A stretch of 64,000 nucleotides of DNA from Cenococcum geophilum 1.58 (taxonomy: Eukaryota; Ascomycota; Dothideomycetes; Gloniales; Gloniaceae): positions 5,113,805 to 5,177,804 of the forward strand of contig KV748180.1 in assembly GCA_001692895.1 (NCBI GenBank), read 5' to 3'. A model generated the notes under the pieces. That model saw only the letters and a program-made list of their open reading frames with translations, made no database searches and was not told the origin of the DNA. How positions within the stretch are numbered: position 1 is the stretch's first letter; each line of letters opens with the position of its first letter. Below are positions 34,500 to 44,509 of this stretch, piece by piece. The position numbers and the translations under genes were made by a program.

Positions 34500-34965
34500 C
34501 GGCAGTTAGCAGAGGACCGTTGCTAGAACTAGATGACTATCGCTAGAACTAGATGACCGTCGCCAGAACTAGATAACCGTTACCAGAACCAGACGACCGT
34601 TGCCGTCGCCAGAACCAGACAATCGTCGTTAGAGCCAGACGACTATCGCTAGAGCTAGACAACTATCGCTAGAACTAGATGACCGTCGCCAGAACCAGAC
34701 GACCGTTACTAGAACCAGACGACCGTCGCTAGAGCCAGACGACTGTCTCTAAAGTTAAACGACTGTCGCCAAAACCAGATAACTGTCGCCAGAGCTAGAC
34801 GACCGTCGCCAGAACTAGATAACCGTCGCCAGAACTAGACGACCGTCACTAGAACCAGACGACCGTTACCAAAGCCAGACAACCGTTACTAGAGCCAGAC
34901 GACCGTTACCAAAACTAGACGACCGTTGCTAGAACTAGACAACCGTCGCCAAAACCAGACGATAA
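34500..34965. repeat. E2 array 3 counterpart: 20-bp CCAGACGACCGTCGCCAGAA repeat
   Basis: About twenty-three copies, versus about fifty in E1. Here the units show abundant C-to-T and G-to-A changes (CTAGATGACC, AACTGTCGCC). E1's copies differ instead by single-base indels. Confidence 0.9.
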
Positions 34966-35019
34966 TGACTAGCTAGCGAATACTATAAACGATTTGATTA
35001 ATTAATCGAATCAAGGTAG

Positions 35020-35390
35020 TATAGATAGGTAGGTATAAACAGGGAGATGCTAACGGGTAGGCAGATGCAAACAGGTAGGCAGATATAGATAGGTAAGTAG
35101 ATGCAGATAGGCAAGTAGATACAGATAGGTAGGCAGATGCTAACGGGTAGGCAGATATAGATAGGTAGGTAGATGTAAATAGGTAGGCGATACAGACAGG
35201 TAGGCGATATAGATAGGTAGGCAATATAGACAGGTAGGTAATATAGGCAGGTAGGCAATGCAGATAGGTAGGTAATGTAAACAGGTAGGCAATGTAGATA
35301 GGTAGGCAATGCAGATAGGTAGGCGATGTAGGCAGGTAGGTAGATAGGCAGGTAGGTAAGTTAATAGGTAGATAGGTAGAAGAGAACNAT
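35020..35390. repeat. E2 array 2 counterpart: GATAGGTAGGCAGATG repeat
   Basis: Irregular 14-18-bp units of AGATAGGTAGGCAATGCAG type, the reverse complement of E1 19380-19700. Antisense frames with TYLYRLP-like repeats (34973-35309) are artefacts. Confidence 0.85.
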
Positions 35391-35698
35391 CGCTATATTA
35401 TATTAAATTATCTAAAATAATATTATTTATTTTGCTAGCCTTATAAATAGCTTTAAAATAGCTTTTATTTATTTAAAATATGCTATTAGTATAAAAGAGG
35501 TAAATATAATTATGGTTGCTAAATGCGCAGATTGCTAGCAGGTTGCGCGNAGGTTACGCGCAGGCTGCGCGCAGGCTGCGTGTTAAAAAAACACGACATA
35601 GGCTAGTCGGTCGAGTTGCCAAATGACCTTAACTGCGCGCCAATTGCGTCAACCACCAACCATTAAGGCCATTGAAAGGGTACCATATTTTGCTGATG

Positions 35699-37110
35699 TT
35701 GCTCCGCAGAATACTAAGCGAGACGATATTTATAAAGAAGTTAGGATAATAATATACGTTAGTAAATATAATAGTATAGGCTAAGTAATCGGTCTGGGCG
35801 ACTATAAGCTTAACTAATCTAACGCTAATAGCCTCCATTAAGCCTCCTCCCGTCTAAATTTAAAAAGGCTTAATTTCCTTATACTATACGAACTTCCTAA
35901 TATTGTTACTTATATAAATATTTAAGCAACTATCGGCTATCTAGGAGTCCTTAATATCCGTTTCTAAAGCTATAGTTATTAGCCCAATAACCTACGTAGT
36001 AAAGATTAATCTTGTTACCAAATTAGTAGCTTAAGAGGGGCGATTAGATGTCCCCTTAGAGGCCTTATTTATATTTAAGGCTACTCTATTACCTAAGCGC
36101 GGAGGCCATTTCTTTCTAGGTCTCTATTATTCGGGTCTTAGGTAAACATACTTTATCTAGCAGCCTTCCTTACCACCTAGATAACCTAGCTTACACCATT
36201 TATACTTGTTTAAAGCATCCTTAGTAGAGCCTTAATTGCCTAATAAGGCACCTTAACTAGCTCCTCCGCCGCCTCTACCACGGCTATTGCCACGACTATA
36301 TCCATTACCGCGTCCTTAACCAGACTGTTTGCGTAAGTTACCTAATAGCTTATTAACCAAGGCAAAGCTCTTAGGTAAGTCCTTCCGCCAAGCCTCGTTA
36401 GTAAGGTTAGCAATTAATTAAAGTAGTAAAATTATATGTCCGTCGCGGATCTTATTACGTTGGATTTAAGCCTATATAGGGAAGTATTCGTCAACGGCGT
36501 TAATAAAGTAATAGTTAATGATCTTGTCATCTAGGGCAAGCTTTACCTACTTAACTCCTTAAACCGCTTCTTAGTAACGGCTTAAGAAAGTAGTAATTAC
36601 TTAGTCCAATTAATAGCGGAGCTTAATAAAAGTCTCCTATATGTTAGCCTTATAGATTAAGCCACGGGCCTTAAATAATTGCTTAAGGTATTTAATATAG
36701 TCCTTCGCCGTCTTTTTATGCTCTAGGGTAGTAATAATCTTATTATTAATTATACCAAGGATAACTAAACAGACTTTACCGTCTTCCTTACTATACTATT
36801 TAAGGTCCTTATTATACTCGTCGGAGAGTGCCTTATTAGTTAAGCGAATTAAATTATTAGTATCCGCAATAATTTAAGACCTCTTAAGGATCTTATCTCG
36901 CTCCTCCTTGTTAGCGTCCTTTGGTATTTTGTTAATAGATATTGTGGGCTTTTCTTCCTAAAGCTTTAGGTAGAGGGGTGGGCCCATATCTTCTTAAATA
37001 ATGTATAGAAGGCCCTTACCACGTAGGTACGTGCTAAGCTGCGTCCAATATTAGTGCCAATTTAAACCGTCTTTCTTAAGGCGTTAAATGCCTAGATAGT
37101 CTTTACCCAT
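35699..37110 (-). pseudogene. Copia gag and protease
   Basis: Minus strand, start ATG at 37110 (MGKDYLGIQ, then KKDGLNWHQYW once a TAA is read as Gln). Gag continues through LSTYLRGKGLLYII and SRYQEAVQGVKQVKL to a Gly/Arg-rich stretch (about 36310-36240). A CCHC knuckle follows, KWCKLGYLGGKEGC (about 36210-36160, with two positions mutated to Tyr). Protease motif: IADSCLNIYI (about 35935; DSG expected). Then GGGLMEAISVRLVKLIVAQT and the 35838-35629 frame through FFINIVSLSILRS, where E2 interrupts. The 69-codon frame covering this junction is therefore half copia, half E2. Confidence 0.88.
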
Positions 37111-37344
37111 AGCAACGCGTAAACAAACGAATTTAACGCGTAATTTTGATAATAAGAAATAACTTTATACGCAGGTGTGGTAACCTTTAATACGGCCTAT
37201 AGTAAGGCGTTAAATATAGAACAGTAAGATATAACCTAGCACGGGTGTAGTAACCCTTAATGCAACCTATAGTAAGGTGTCAATATTCTAAACTATTAAA
37301 TAGCTGAATCGTCGCAGCTTGGTAGCAACGAGTGCTTATAACCT
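37111..37344 (-). promoter_or_regulatory. Copia 5' leader with primer-binding region and tandem repeat
   Basis: Between the 5' LTR and gag. Immediately inside the LTR the minus strand reads GGTTATAAGCACTCGTTGCT, the place where the tRNA primer should anneal; the tRNA is not identified. Two diverged copies of an about 78-bp unit (GGTGTGGTAACCTTTAATAC and GGGTGTAGTAACCCTTAATG) lie at about 37163-37290. Confidence 0.5.
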
Positions 37345-37528
37345 AATGAACTGGATCTAAGGATAAAAGAATAAATGAATCTATCTCTCTATCTACGACG
37401 AACATAGGCCTCTATATAGGCCTACGTCTATAGTGGCCAAAGTGATTACTAAGGAAAATGGAAATAAAGGGAATCTGCTTATGTAAGCAGGCGACGAATG
37501 TGGAGGACTCCTCCAGAACCATCGTTAT
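37345..37528 (-). repeat. Copia 5' LTR (contains the empty Pogo-2 site)
   Basis: 184-bp direct copy of the split 3' LTR. It starts ATAACGATGG on the minus strand and ends CCAGTTCATT. A 75-codon plus-strand frame (37458-37685) runs from the LTR into Pogo-1 and is a junction artefact. The TSD ACTTT follows at 37529-37533. Confidence 0.9.
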
Positions 37529-39529
37529 ACTTTTCGAAGACGCCTCTAAGGTAAACACCAACCTCATTAAGTCGCCCACGTTAACTAATATTGTATTTCA
37601 CCAGCTAGCGAAGCGGCAATTGTTCGACACTGTATATATCTTGCTAATGCCGGATTTCTATGTCGAATTTACACGGTCCGGATAATAGCCACTATTATCC
37701 TATACCGCGAACGCTCCCACCTCCCTCGGTACTATGAGATTTAACCACTAGGTAAGAACTGGGTTAGTTGCTTCCTAAAACGACAGGACGAGCTTTAAAT
37801 CTGCTATGTACGGTCAATTAACTAAGAACGAGCCATTGCCAACGATAATCCTGCCCTCGTTACTAAGTTCTTCGCCGACTACTCTAATGCTAAGACCCAG
37901 TATAATGTTGAAGACGACGATACCTAGAATATGGATGAGACTGGCACCTTAATGGGCTATATATATAGCGCTAAGGTGGTAATATTGCGAGGCAGGGCTA
38001 CTAATTTTAAGACGGTTGATGGCTCTAGGGAGTAAGTCTTACAGATTAATTGCATAGGTATGGGGGGGACGACTATACCACCTTTTCTCGTCTTTAAAGG
38101 CCATACACATACTGAGAGAATGTGGGAGGAAGCTCGCGAAGCTCTTGGTGACTGTGCAATTGGCCTTAGTGAGAATAGCTGGTCAAATCAAGAAATTGGA
38201 CTAAAGTGGCTGAAGCACTTTAAGCACTATACCCGGCGAACTAAGGTATAGAAGAGGGCAGCAGTAAAGGTAGCAGAAGAAGGAAGAAATAGTGAATTGG
38301 TTGGCTATCGACTACTAGTAATGGATGGCCATAGCAGCCATATTAACGTTGACTTCGTCGAGTACTGCTAGAGCCATAAGATTATACCTATATGCCTGCC
38401 TCCGTATTTAACGCATATACTTTAGCCACTGGATCTTGTTATATTTTCGCTTCTTAAGCGCGCATATTCTACTAAAGTCGATAAATACGTAGCTTGTGGT
38501 ATTACCGGTATAAATAAAGACTATTTTATAAAGATTCTTGGCGAGATTCAACCGTAAATTTATACTAGATCCTTAATAAAAAGCGCCTTTAAGGCGGCAG
38601 GCCTCCTCTCCTATAACTTAAATCGACCCCTTATACGCTGCTCTGCTCGGCCATCTACTCCTCTACCTCACCTAGCTGAGGCGACAATTCTATTGTTACC
38701 TCTATATCCTCCCCCTCCTAATAGCGCCTATGCTAGATCTCGTTACTAGCAAACAATCCTTTATCTAGAAACAACTCTAGAGGCAACGGAGGCCTGTGTT
38801 GACTCACTAATAAAGCACCTGCAATCTTTAGAGGATAATCTTAAGCTACTACAGGTAGAAAATAAGGAGCTGCGATAGCATACTAATAAGAGGCGGGTAA
38901 GGAAGAAGCGGAAGCGAATAGTACTCTCTAAGGAGTTAGTTCTTACACTAGCGGCAGCTCAGGAACTTGCTGCTAGTAGGAAAGCTGCTGCGAGGGCTAA
39001 AGAAGAAGCTAAGATAGCTAGAGACAAGCTACAAAAAAAGCGTCAAATAGCAATTACGCTTAAAAGAAAACAGGTAGAAGCCAGAAAGGAAGCTTGGAGG
39101 ATTGCCGCTAATATAAAGAAGCTGTTTACGCTTTATAATAGAGAGGCAGGGGACACAGCAAAGGTGGCAAAGAAGGCAAAGAAGGACTCTGACGCTGCCG
39201 CCAAGATTGCTCGCCAGAAGAACACTAAGAAAACCCAATTAGCAGCTACCAAAGCGGCTAATTAATGGCAGTTGCATCAATTAACGGCCGAGACGCTCCG
39301 GAAGCAGGCAGAAGAGTCTTCTTCTGCATAGGCCGCAGCTTAAGTCGTTGTCAAGCAACTTTAGGATGCAGCTAAGAAGACGTCGGATCTACCAGATCTA
39401 CCAGATAGTCTCCAGGAAGACCAGGAGGATGACTATATAAGCAATATAACCGACGATAAGTCCTCAGATGAGGAGGCCGAGCTAATTGGTGGCGGCTGGG
39501 GCCAAATTTATAAGCCAATTGAGCTTTAA
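37529..39529 (+). pseudogene. Pogo-1 transposase, main part with intact DDD residues
   Basis: Continues the frame of 16104-16234. Order: rest of the DNA-binding region, including QPLGKNWVSCFLKRQ (about 37740-37790); catalytic core with NMDETGTLMG (about 37930); GTTIPPFLVFKGHTHTERMW (38070-38130); MDGHSSHIN (about 38320); and PPYLTHILQPLDLVIFSLLK (about 38400-38455). A coiled-coil Lys/Ala/Glu-rich tail (about 38880-39250) ends in an acidic segment (DDKSSDEEAE). The stop is at 39527-39529. All three catalytic Asp are preserved. Only scattered TAG/TAA at Gln positions and no obvious frameshift are seen, so decay is light compared with the gypsy elements. A 69-codon minus frame at 39029-39238 is its shadow. 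Confidence 0.9.
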
Positions 39530-39714
39530 AACACCAGAAATCGACTTTAAATAGACTTATAAATGTATATTTATTGCTTCAAGACTCCTTACTAACGATG
39601 CAATGATTTGTGATAATTTTTACTAGTTATTTGTCACCAAATCGGCATTTTGGCGAATTTTGGTATTCAAATCGTGCAAAACTTAGGGACCGTGCAAAAC
39701 CCCGGGAGCCACGT

Positions 39715-41035
39715 TATATACTTAAGCCTTAATAAAACTTTATAAAAAACCTTAGTAAGGAAAAAATTTAAAGGGGAAAGAGCGTCTTAATTTTGCGTAT
39801 AGAGAGATAGATAGTATATATACGCCGCGCGAAGATATTAAGGAACTTTAACTAGCGGTTAAAGTTATTTAATTAGTTAGATTTACCTTACTAAGACTCC
39901 CCCGCATTTAACTAAGCTAGTAGTAATTTTATATACCCGGTATAGAAAATCCTAATTAGTCTATTTAATAGGTAGAGCTAGTAGAGCTTAATACCGTTAT
40001 CTAAATTTAGTAGACTAGAAATATTTTAAAGCTTATTTATATAGGTAGGTCGCTAGTACCTTATAGGTAGGTTATAAGTTATTTATATATAGCCAGATTT
40101 ATAGACGGTAAGGCTATATATCTATTAAATCCGCCGCTAACCCTACTTTAGCCTTACGTTATACCGGCGTAGCGCCGTATATACTTTATAGGTAGGTTAT
40201 AGGTTATTTACATATAGCTAGATTAGGACAGTAAGGCTATATACCTATTAAACCCACCGCTAACCTATATTTTAGCCTTATACGTTATCTATATAGTATA
40301 TACGTGGAATAGTATAAGTTATTAGTATAGGTTACCACTAGTAGGTCACTAGTAGGTTATAAACCCCGGTTAAATAAACCCTAGTTATAAATAGGCCTAT
40401 TTTCTAATATATAAATAATCTACTTAGCTAGCATAGAGTAACGGACTAGGTTTAGGAAGGGTGCTTTCTAAATTAAGCTTCGTTGCTAGTATACGCCGTG
40501 GCCTTACCTATAAGTTATAGCAATCGTTACTTATTCTTTAATCCCTTTAAATGTCCTCTATTCCGCTTTAATGCAGGTTATATTTTAATAGCGGCGCTTA
40601 CTTTTCGCCTACACTTCGGCTATAAGGCTAGGGTATTCCGCTTATAGTACTTATCTAATAGTTATTAATAATTTTTAAGTTCTGTCTTATATTTCTATTT
40701 ATTATACTTATTTAGCTATCCTAGCTATTTAATAAGGTACTATAGTTGTTTAGCACAATCTTAGTAGGCGATAATTACTTTTACTTTCTAGCTGCCTTCC
40801 TTAAGCTCTTTTACTACTAGGGGTTAAAACCTAGGGCGTAACCTATAAGGCTCTAGTAGGGAGANATANAAGANTANGTAGAGCNNTNNTATAGTANGNA
40901 GAAGCTCTAGCTTATATACTTACTGCCCTATATACTCTAGGATCTAAAACGGTCCTATAAACTTATAGTTAAGCTTTTTATAGAGACGTTTTATATAGAT
41001 ATTCTTAGAGGAGAGTAGGACTTGTTTACTAACGG
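39715..41035 (-). pseudogene. Gypsy-B 3' portion: integrase tail and untranslated region
   Basis: Minus strand from 41030: SKQVLLSSKNIYIKRLYKKL, then NYKFIGPF (expected D-K-V-W-L-S...KFIGPF motif after the integrase core). Decayed sequence without clear frames follows. Scattered Ns at 40865-40899 mark poor base calls. A tandem duplication of about 124 bp (40063-40188 and 40189-40305, containing TATAGGTAGGTTATAAGTTA) lies in the probable 3' untranslated region. Confidence 0.65.
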
Positions 41036-41458
41036 TGTTACGAACGCTTTAAGTACAATGTTACGACTACTTGGAGAGGAGTTAGAAGAAGCTAGTTAGT
41101 TAATTTAGGCATGGTCTAGAATAGAGCCGATAGAGCTATATAACGAGAAATGGTAACTAAGGTTATATAATATGCTACGTATTAAATAAGAGGAACGGGA
41201 GAAACTTACGTACCTTACGTATAAGACGTATATTACGTATAAAAAGGATTTTATAAGAGTACGGTTGTGTATTTAAGGACCCTTAATCCCTACCTAGATA
41301 GTTCCTTCCTTATAGTAATTCTTAGAATACAATTAAAGTTAATCTGTTAGGCAACCACTCCACTAGTTATTATTACGTTGTTAACTTTAACTTACTTTAC
41401 CTATACACCTAGCCTAATAACAAGCCCACCGTAGTTCTTACTATAAGGTTCCGTTATA
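41036..41458 (+). repeat. Gypsy-A2 5' LTR
   Basis: Starts TGTTACGAACGC and ends GGTTCCGTTATA (CA mutated to TA). Pairs with 48561-48983, which still ends in CA. Confidence 0.92.
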
Positions 41459-41503
41459 TAATTACTACCTAGTTACGGTAATAAGTGCAGAAAGTTAAAC
41501 AAC

Positions 41504-43000
41504 ATACCATTAAAAGCAGCCACCACAACGCCATTAATGGCGGCAACTACATCGAGATCAGGTAATAACACCAGTATAGTAAACACTAACTTATAGCAAC
41601 CTATAACAGTCGGATAACTACAAGAGATAGTTGACCAGCTAATAGAAAATAATGTAATGTTAGAAAATAGGATTAACGGGATAGGCGTAGTAAAGGTTAA
41701 GTTACCATTAATTAAAAGATACTTAGGAGAAAGATTAAAGCTTAAAGGGTTTCTTACGCAAATGCACTTTAAGGTCGCGTAAGAAGGAGCTAAGCTAGCA
41801 ATACCTATAGATTAAATAGCGTACGCAGGATTATTCTTAACAGGAAGGGCACTTAAGTGGTTTAAGCCTTACCTTATAGAAATCTAAGTAAATGGAATAA
41901 CGACTATAAACCAAGAGGTACGGTTTATATTCTTAAGCTGGAATGGATTTATAAAGCAACTTACGCAAATATTTAGAGACCTAGAGGCAGTAACTATAGC
42001 GGAAAAAAACTCCAAGACATTATATAATAAACCTCGGCGATTAAATATATAATATAGTTCTAGACATTAGCAATATAAGTTAAGTAAAATAATAGGGCGC
42101 TTATAGTATAGTATAAGTAGGGACTTAAGGCTAAAGTTTAGGACGTAATTATTCTAATAGAAGATGCGGACACCCTAAGGGAACTAATAGATTAGGCGAT
42201 TAAGATTAATAATTGGATCTACTAAAGGGAATAGACTAAGAGAGGTTAGAATAAAGTTCTATAGTTATATAAGGCGCAGAATACGCAATAATAAAAGCTA
42301 AATTAGAAAATATGGTATAGCGCAGAGCTAATAGACCTAAGTGGTACTAAAGAAGCCTATAAGAGATAGAGTAAAAAACTATAAAAACCTAGAGGTTAAG
42401 GATCTAGTAATTATAGGACTAAGGAGCATAGGCTAAACTAGGGATCTTAGTAGCAGAAGACGTTTAGGCGGACTTTATAGCAAAGTTAATGGTTTAAAGA
42501 CGGAGCTTATATAAATTACGGAAAATAGGGTTATTTAATAAGGGATTATAAAGATGGTTAGAGTTACTATATAATAAAGGGAACTAGACTAATAGCAGAA
42601 GACATACATATATAAAGGGATAATAGTATACTATAAGGAACAAAAGAATGTTTAATTAGAAGTTTCACGTTTTATTATAATAACGTATGCCAAGTTTATA
42701 AAAACGCTAAGTATGGCGTAAGCTATTGGCTATAAAAGCCAAAATCTATAGAATATAGAGGAACTAATAAACCAGTTCGCAGATCGGATATTAAGGATAA
42801 TAACTTTAACGTAGGCGAAACATTTTATAATAATAAGGTAATAAGGGCAGCTTACTAGGAGTATATAGACCTCTAAGATGTTATATAAGAGGTAGAGGAT
42901 AATTCTACTATAGAATAGGGAATATTAGTAGGGATTAAAACCCCACTAGATACGATGTTTATTGCTTTATAAGATATAAGAGAAGTAGGATAATAAACTA
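41504..43000 (+). pseudogene. Gypsy-A2 gag
   Basis: Homologous to the A1 gag. The start codon has changed from ATG to ATA (41504-41506), followed by PLKAATTTPLMAATTS. Blocks LKLKGFLTQMHFK and ALKWFKPYLIEI are recognisable (41730-41885). The zinc-knuckle region at about 42500-42560 is badly mutated. Numerous stops at Gln positions. Confidence 0.85.
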
Positions 43001-44509
43001 CTTCGGCACTTAATAAAGGCAAAAGGCTAAAGGCTTAAGATTCTTAAGATAAGATAAAAGATGACTAAGATTCTTAAAATAAGATAAGGCACACCTAAGG
43101 ACCTATAATGGACAAAAACCGATAGAGTAGGGTAGTAGCTTAGTTTAAAGATATATAAATAAGCTTAGGACAGAGATTCCCATAGGCATAAGACTCTTAA
43201 GACGAGATAAGTAAAATTTAAGACTCTTGAGACAAGATAAGAATACTAAGTAAGCCTAGTTAGACTAAGGCTAGAGTAAAGCTTAAGTTAGAAGCAAGCT
43301 TAGGATTAAAGAATCTAAGAGACTAAGAATTTAGAGAATAAATAAAGGCATCCATAAGGAAGAAGTAAGAGGCCTTTTTATAGATTAGAGAATCTATAAT
43401 ATAAATAGTAACTAGACTAGGAGATAGATATATAGACCCAGAGGACTTACTAGTAAAACATAGTGTTTAAATTAAAGATTAAAAGACTAATACTAAGATT
43501 AAGAAGTAAGATAACTTTAAGAATCTAAGCGTAAGACGCAAACTAAAAGAAATTATAGAAGAGTTTAGAGCAAAAATTATCGCATAGCAAGAACAGAAAC
43601 TAGATAAGAGATCTAGTATATTAGGATATATAAGGGACTAAGCACCTGTATAAAGGATTACTAATAGGCCTAGGGTAGGTATACTAAGAGCTAAGTGGCT
43701 TATTAAACTAGGAGATAAAGAGGATCTAGGAATCCTAACTAGGTTTAAAGAACGATATATAAAGGGCTGTTATAATATAGTAATAAGAAAATACTTCCTT
43801 ACGGACGAACCGTATACACTCTATTAGCTGTACTAAAAGTAGTATAGGCAAAGGCACAATAACGAGTAGGAAGATTTCTATATATAGTTGGATAAAAAAG
43901 TTATCCAAGACCACCTAATTACAAAAAAGGCTATAAATTATATTAAAGGAGCCTTAATTATAACGTTAAAGGATCTAAAGGAGTGTTTAAAGGACTGGAG
44001 AAGCAAGAGACGCATTTTAGTACCTATAAATAAAGTCGCAACGTTTAGATTAATATAATAGAGGTTTAAACTTAAGAAGAAAAATAAGCCAAGAGTTAAC
44101 CTAAAGCACCTAGCATACCACACGCTATTATAGATTGTATGCGTGAATGATATATATAAAATATATAAGAATCCGAAGGAAAAAAAATTAGAAATACCCT
44201 ATAAGGATATACTAGATAACGGATAAGCAATAATATAGGAATGCTAAATATATATACGGATAGCATCTAGCAGAAGTCTAAGAGGAAGGAGACTTAATAC
44301 TTTAGCCAGGAAGATTCCTTACGGAAGAATGCTTAAACGAATAATAGTAGTAGGAATACCCAGAAAACACGTGTCTATAGCATATTAAAAATAAAAAGCG
44401 AACTAGGTATTAGCTAAAGAGTAAGCTAAGTATATAAGGATTAAGCAGCTAATAGTTAGAAAAAGTAGAGGCCTATAGGACCAGAGGGAGCCAGTAGTAG
44501 AGCCTTAGA

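Larger units (their letters stand above)
33101..35698 (-). mobile_element. E2: gene-less minisatellite-built transposon, copy 2 (inverted)
   Basis: 2,598 bp and opposite in orientation to E1. It starts TATCGGGAAAATATTC at 33101 and ends with CCATATTTTGCTGATG at 35698. TT dinucleotides flank it (33099-33100 and 35699-35700). Removing E2 plus one TT joins the copia frame as SLSILRS to KGAFFNGL without gap. In element orientation the empty site reads AGCAAGG, exactly as for E1. It has the same five arrays in the same order, but array 4 is longer and arrays 2, 3 and 5 carry many transitions. No gene is present; repeat-encoded frames up to 150 codons exist in several registers. Confidence 0.75.
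16235..37528 (-). mobile_element. Ty1/copia element inside Pogo-1
   Basis: Minus-strand copia element with short LTRs of about 184 bp: the 5' LTR at 37345-37528 and the 3' LTR at 18483-18544 joined to 16235-16356 (split by Pogo-2). It is flanked by the 5-bp duplication ACTTT (16230-16234 and 37529-37533). A polypurine tract (CTAGGGGG on the minus strand, 18545-18552) abuts the 3' LTR. Gene order on the minus strand is gag, protease, integrase, RT, RNase H, which defines copia. It carries four further insertions: Pogo-2, E1, Gypsy-A1 and E2. RIP-type nonsense changes run throughout. Confidence 0.88.
15927..39714 (+). mobile_element. Pogo-1, pogo/Fot-like DNA transposon split by a copia element
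   Basis: The terminal inverted repeats are about 45 bp: left ACGTGGCCCCTGGGGTTTTG from 15927, and right, in reverse complement, ACGTGGCTCCCGGGGTTTTG ending at 39714. Each repeat contains the word GTTTTGCACG twice in tandem. TA dinucleotides flank both ends (15925-15926 and 39715-39716), the pogo/mariner hallmark. Without the copia insertion and one copy of its duplication the element would be about 2.5 kb with a single transposase gene on the plus strand. It lies within the 3' untranslated part of Gypsy-B. Confidence 0.88.

Noticed and set aside
16234-37530. The 184-bp direct repeat as a giant target-site duplication
   Set aside because: A purine tract precedes one copy, a leader with a primer-site position follows the other, and a true 5-bp duplication (ACTTT) lies outside both. 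They are therefore copia LTRs.
37458-37685. 75-codon plus-strand frame
   Set aside because: Chimera of the copia LTR and Pogo-1 across the ACTTT duplication.
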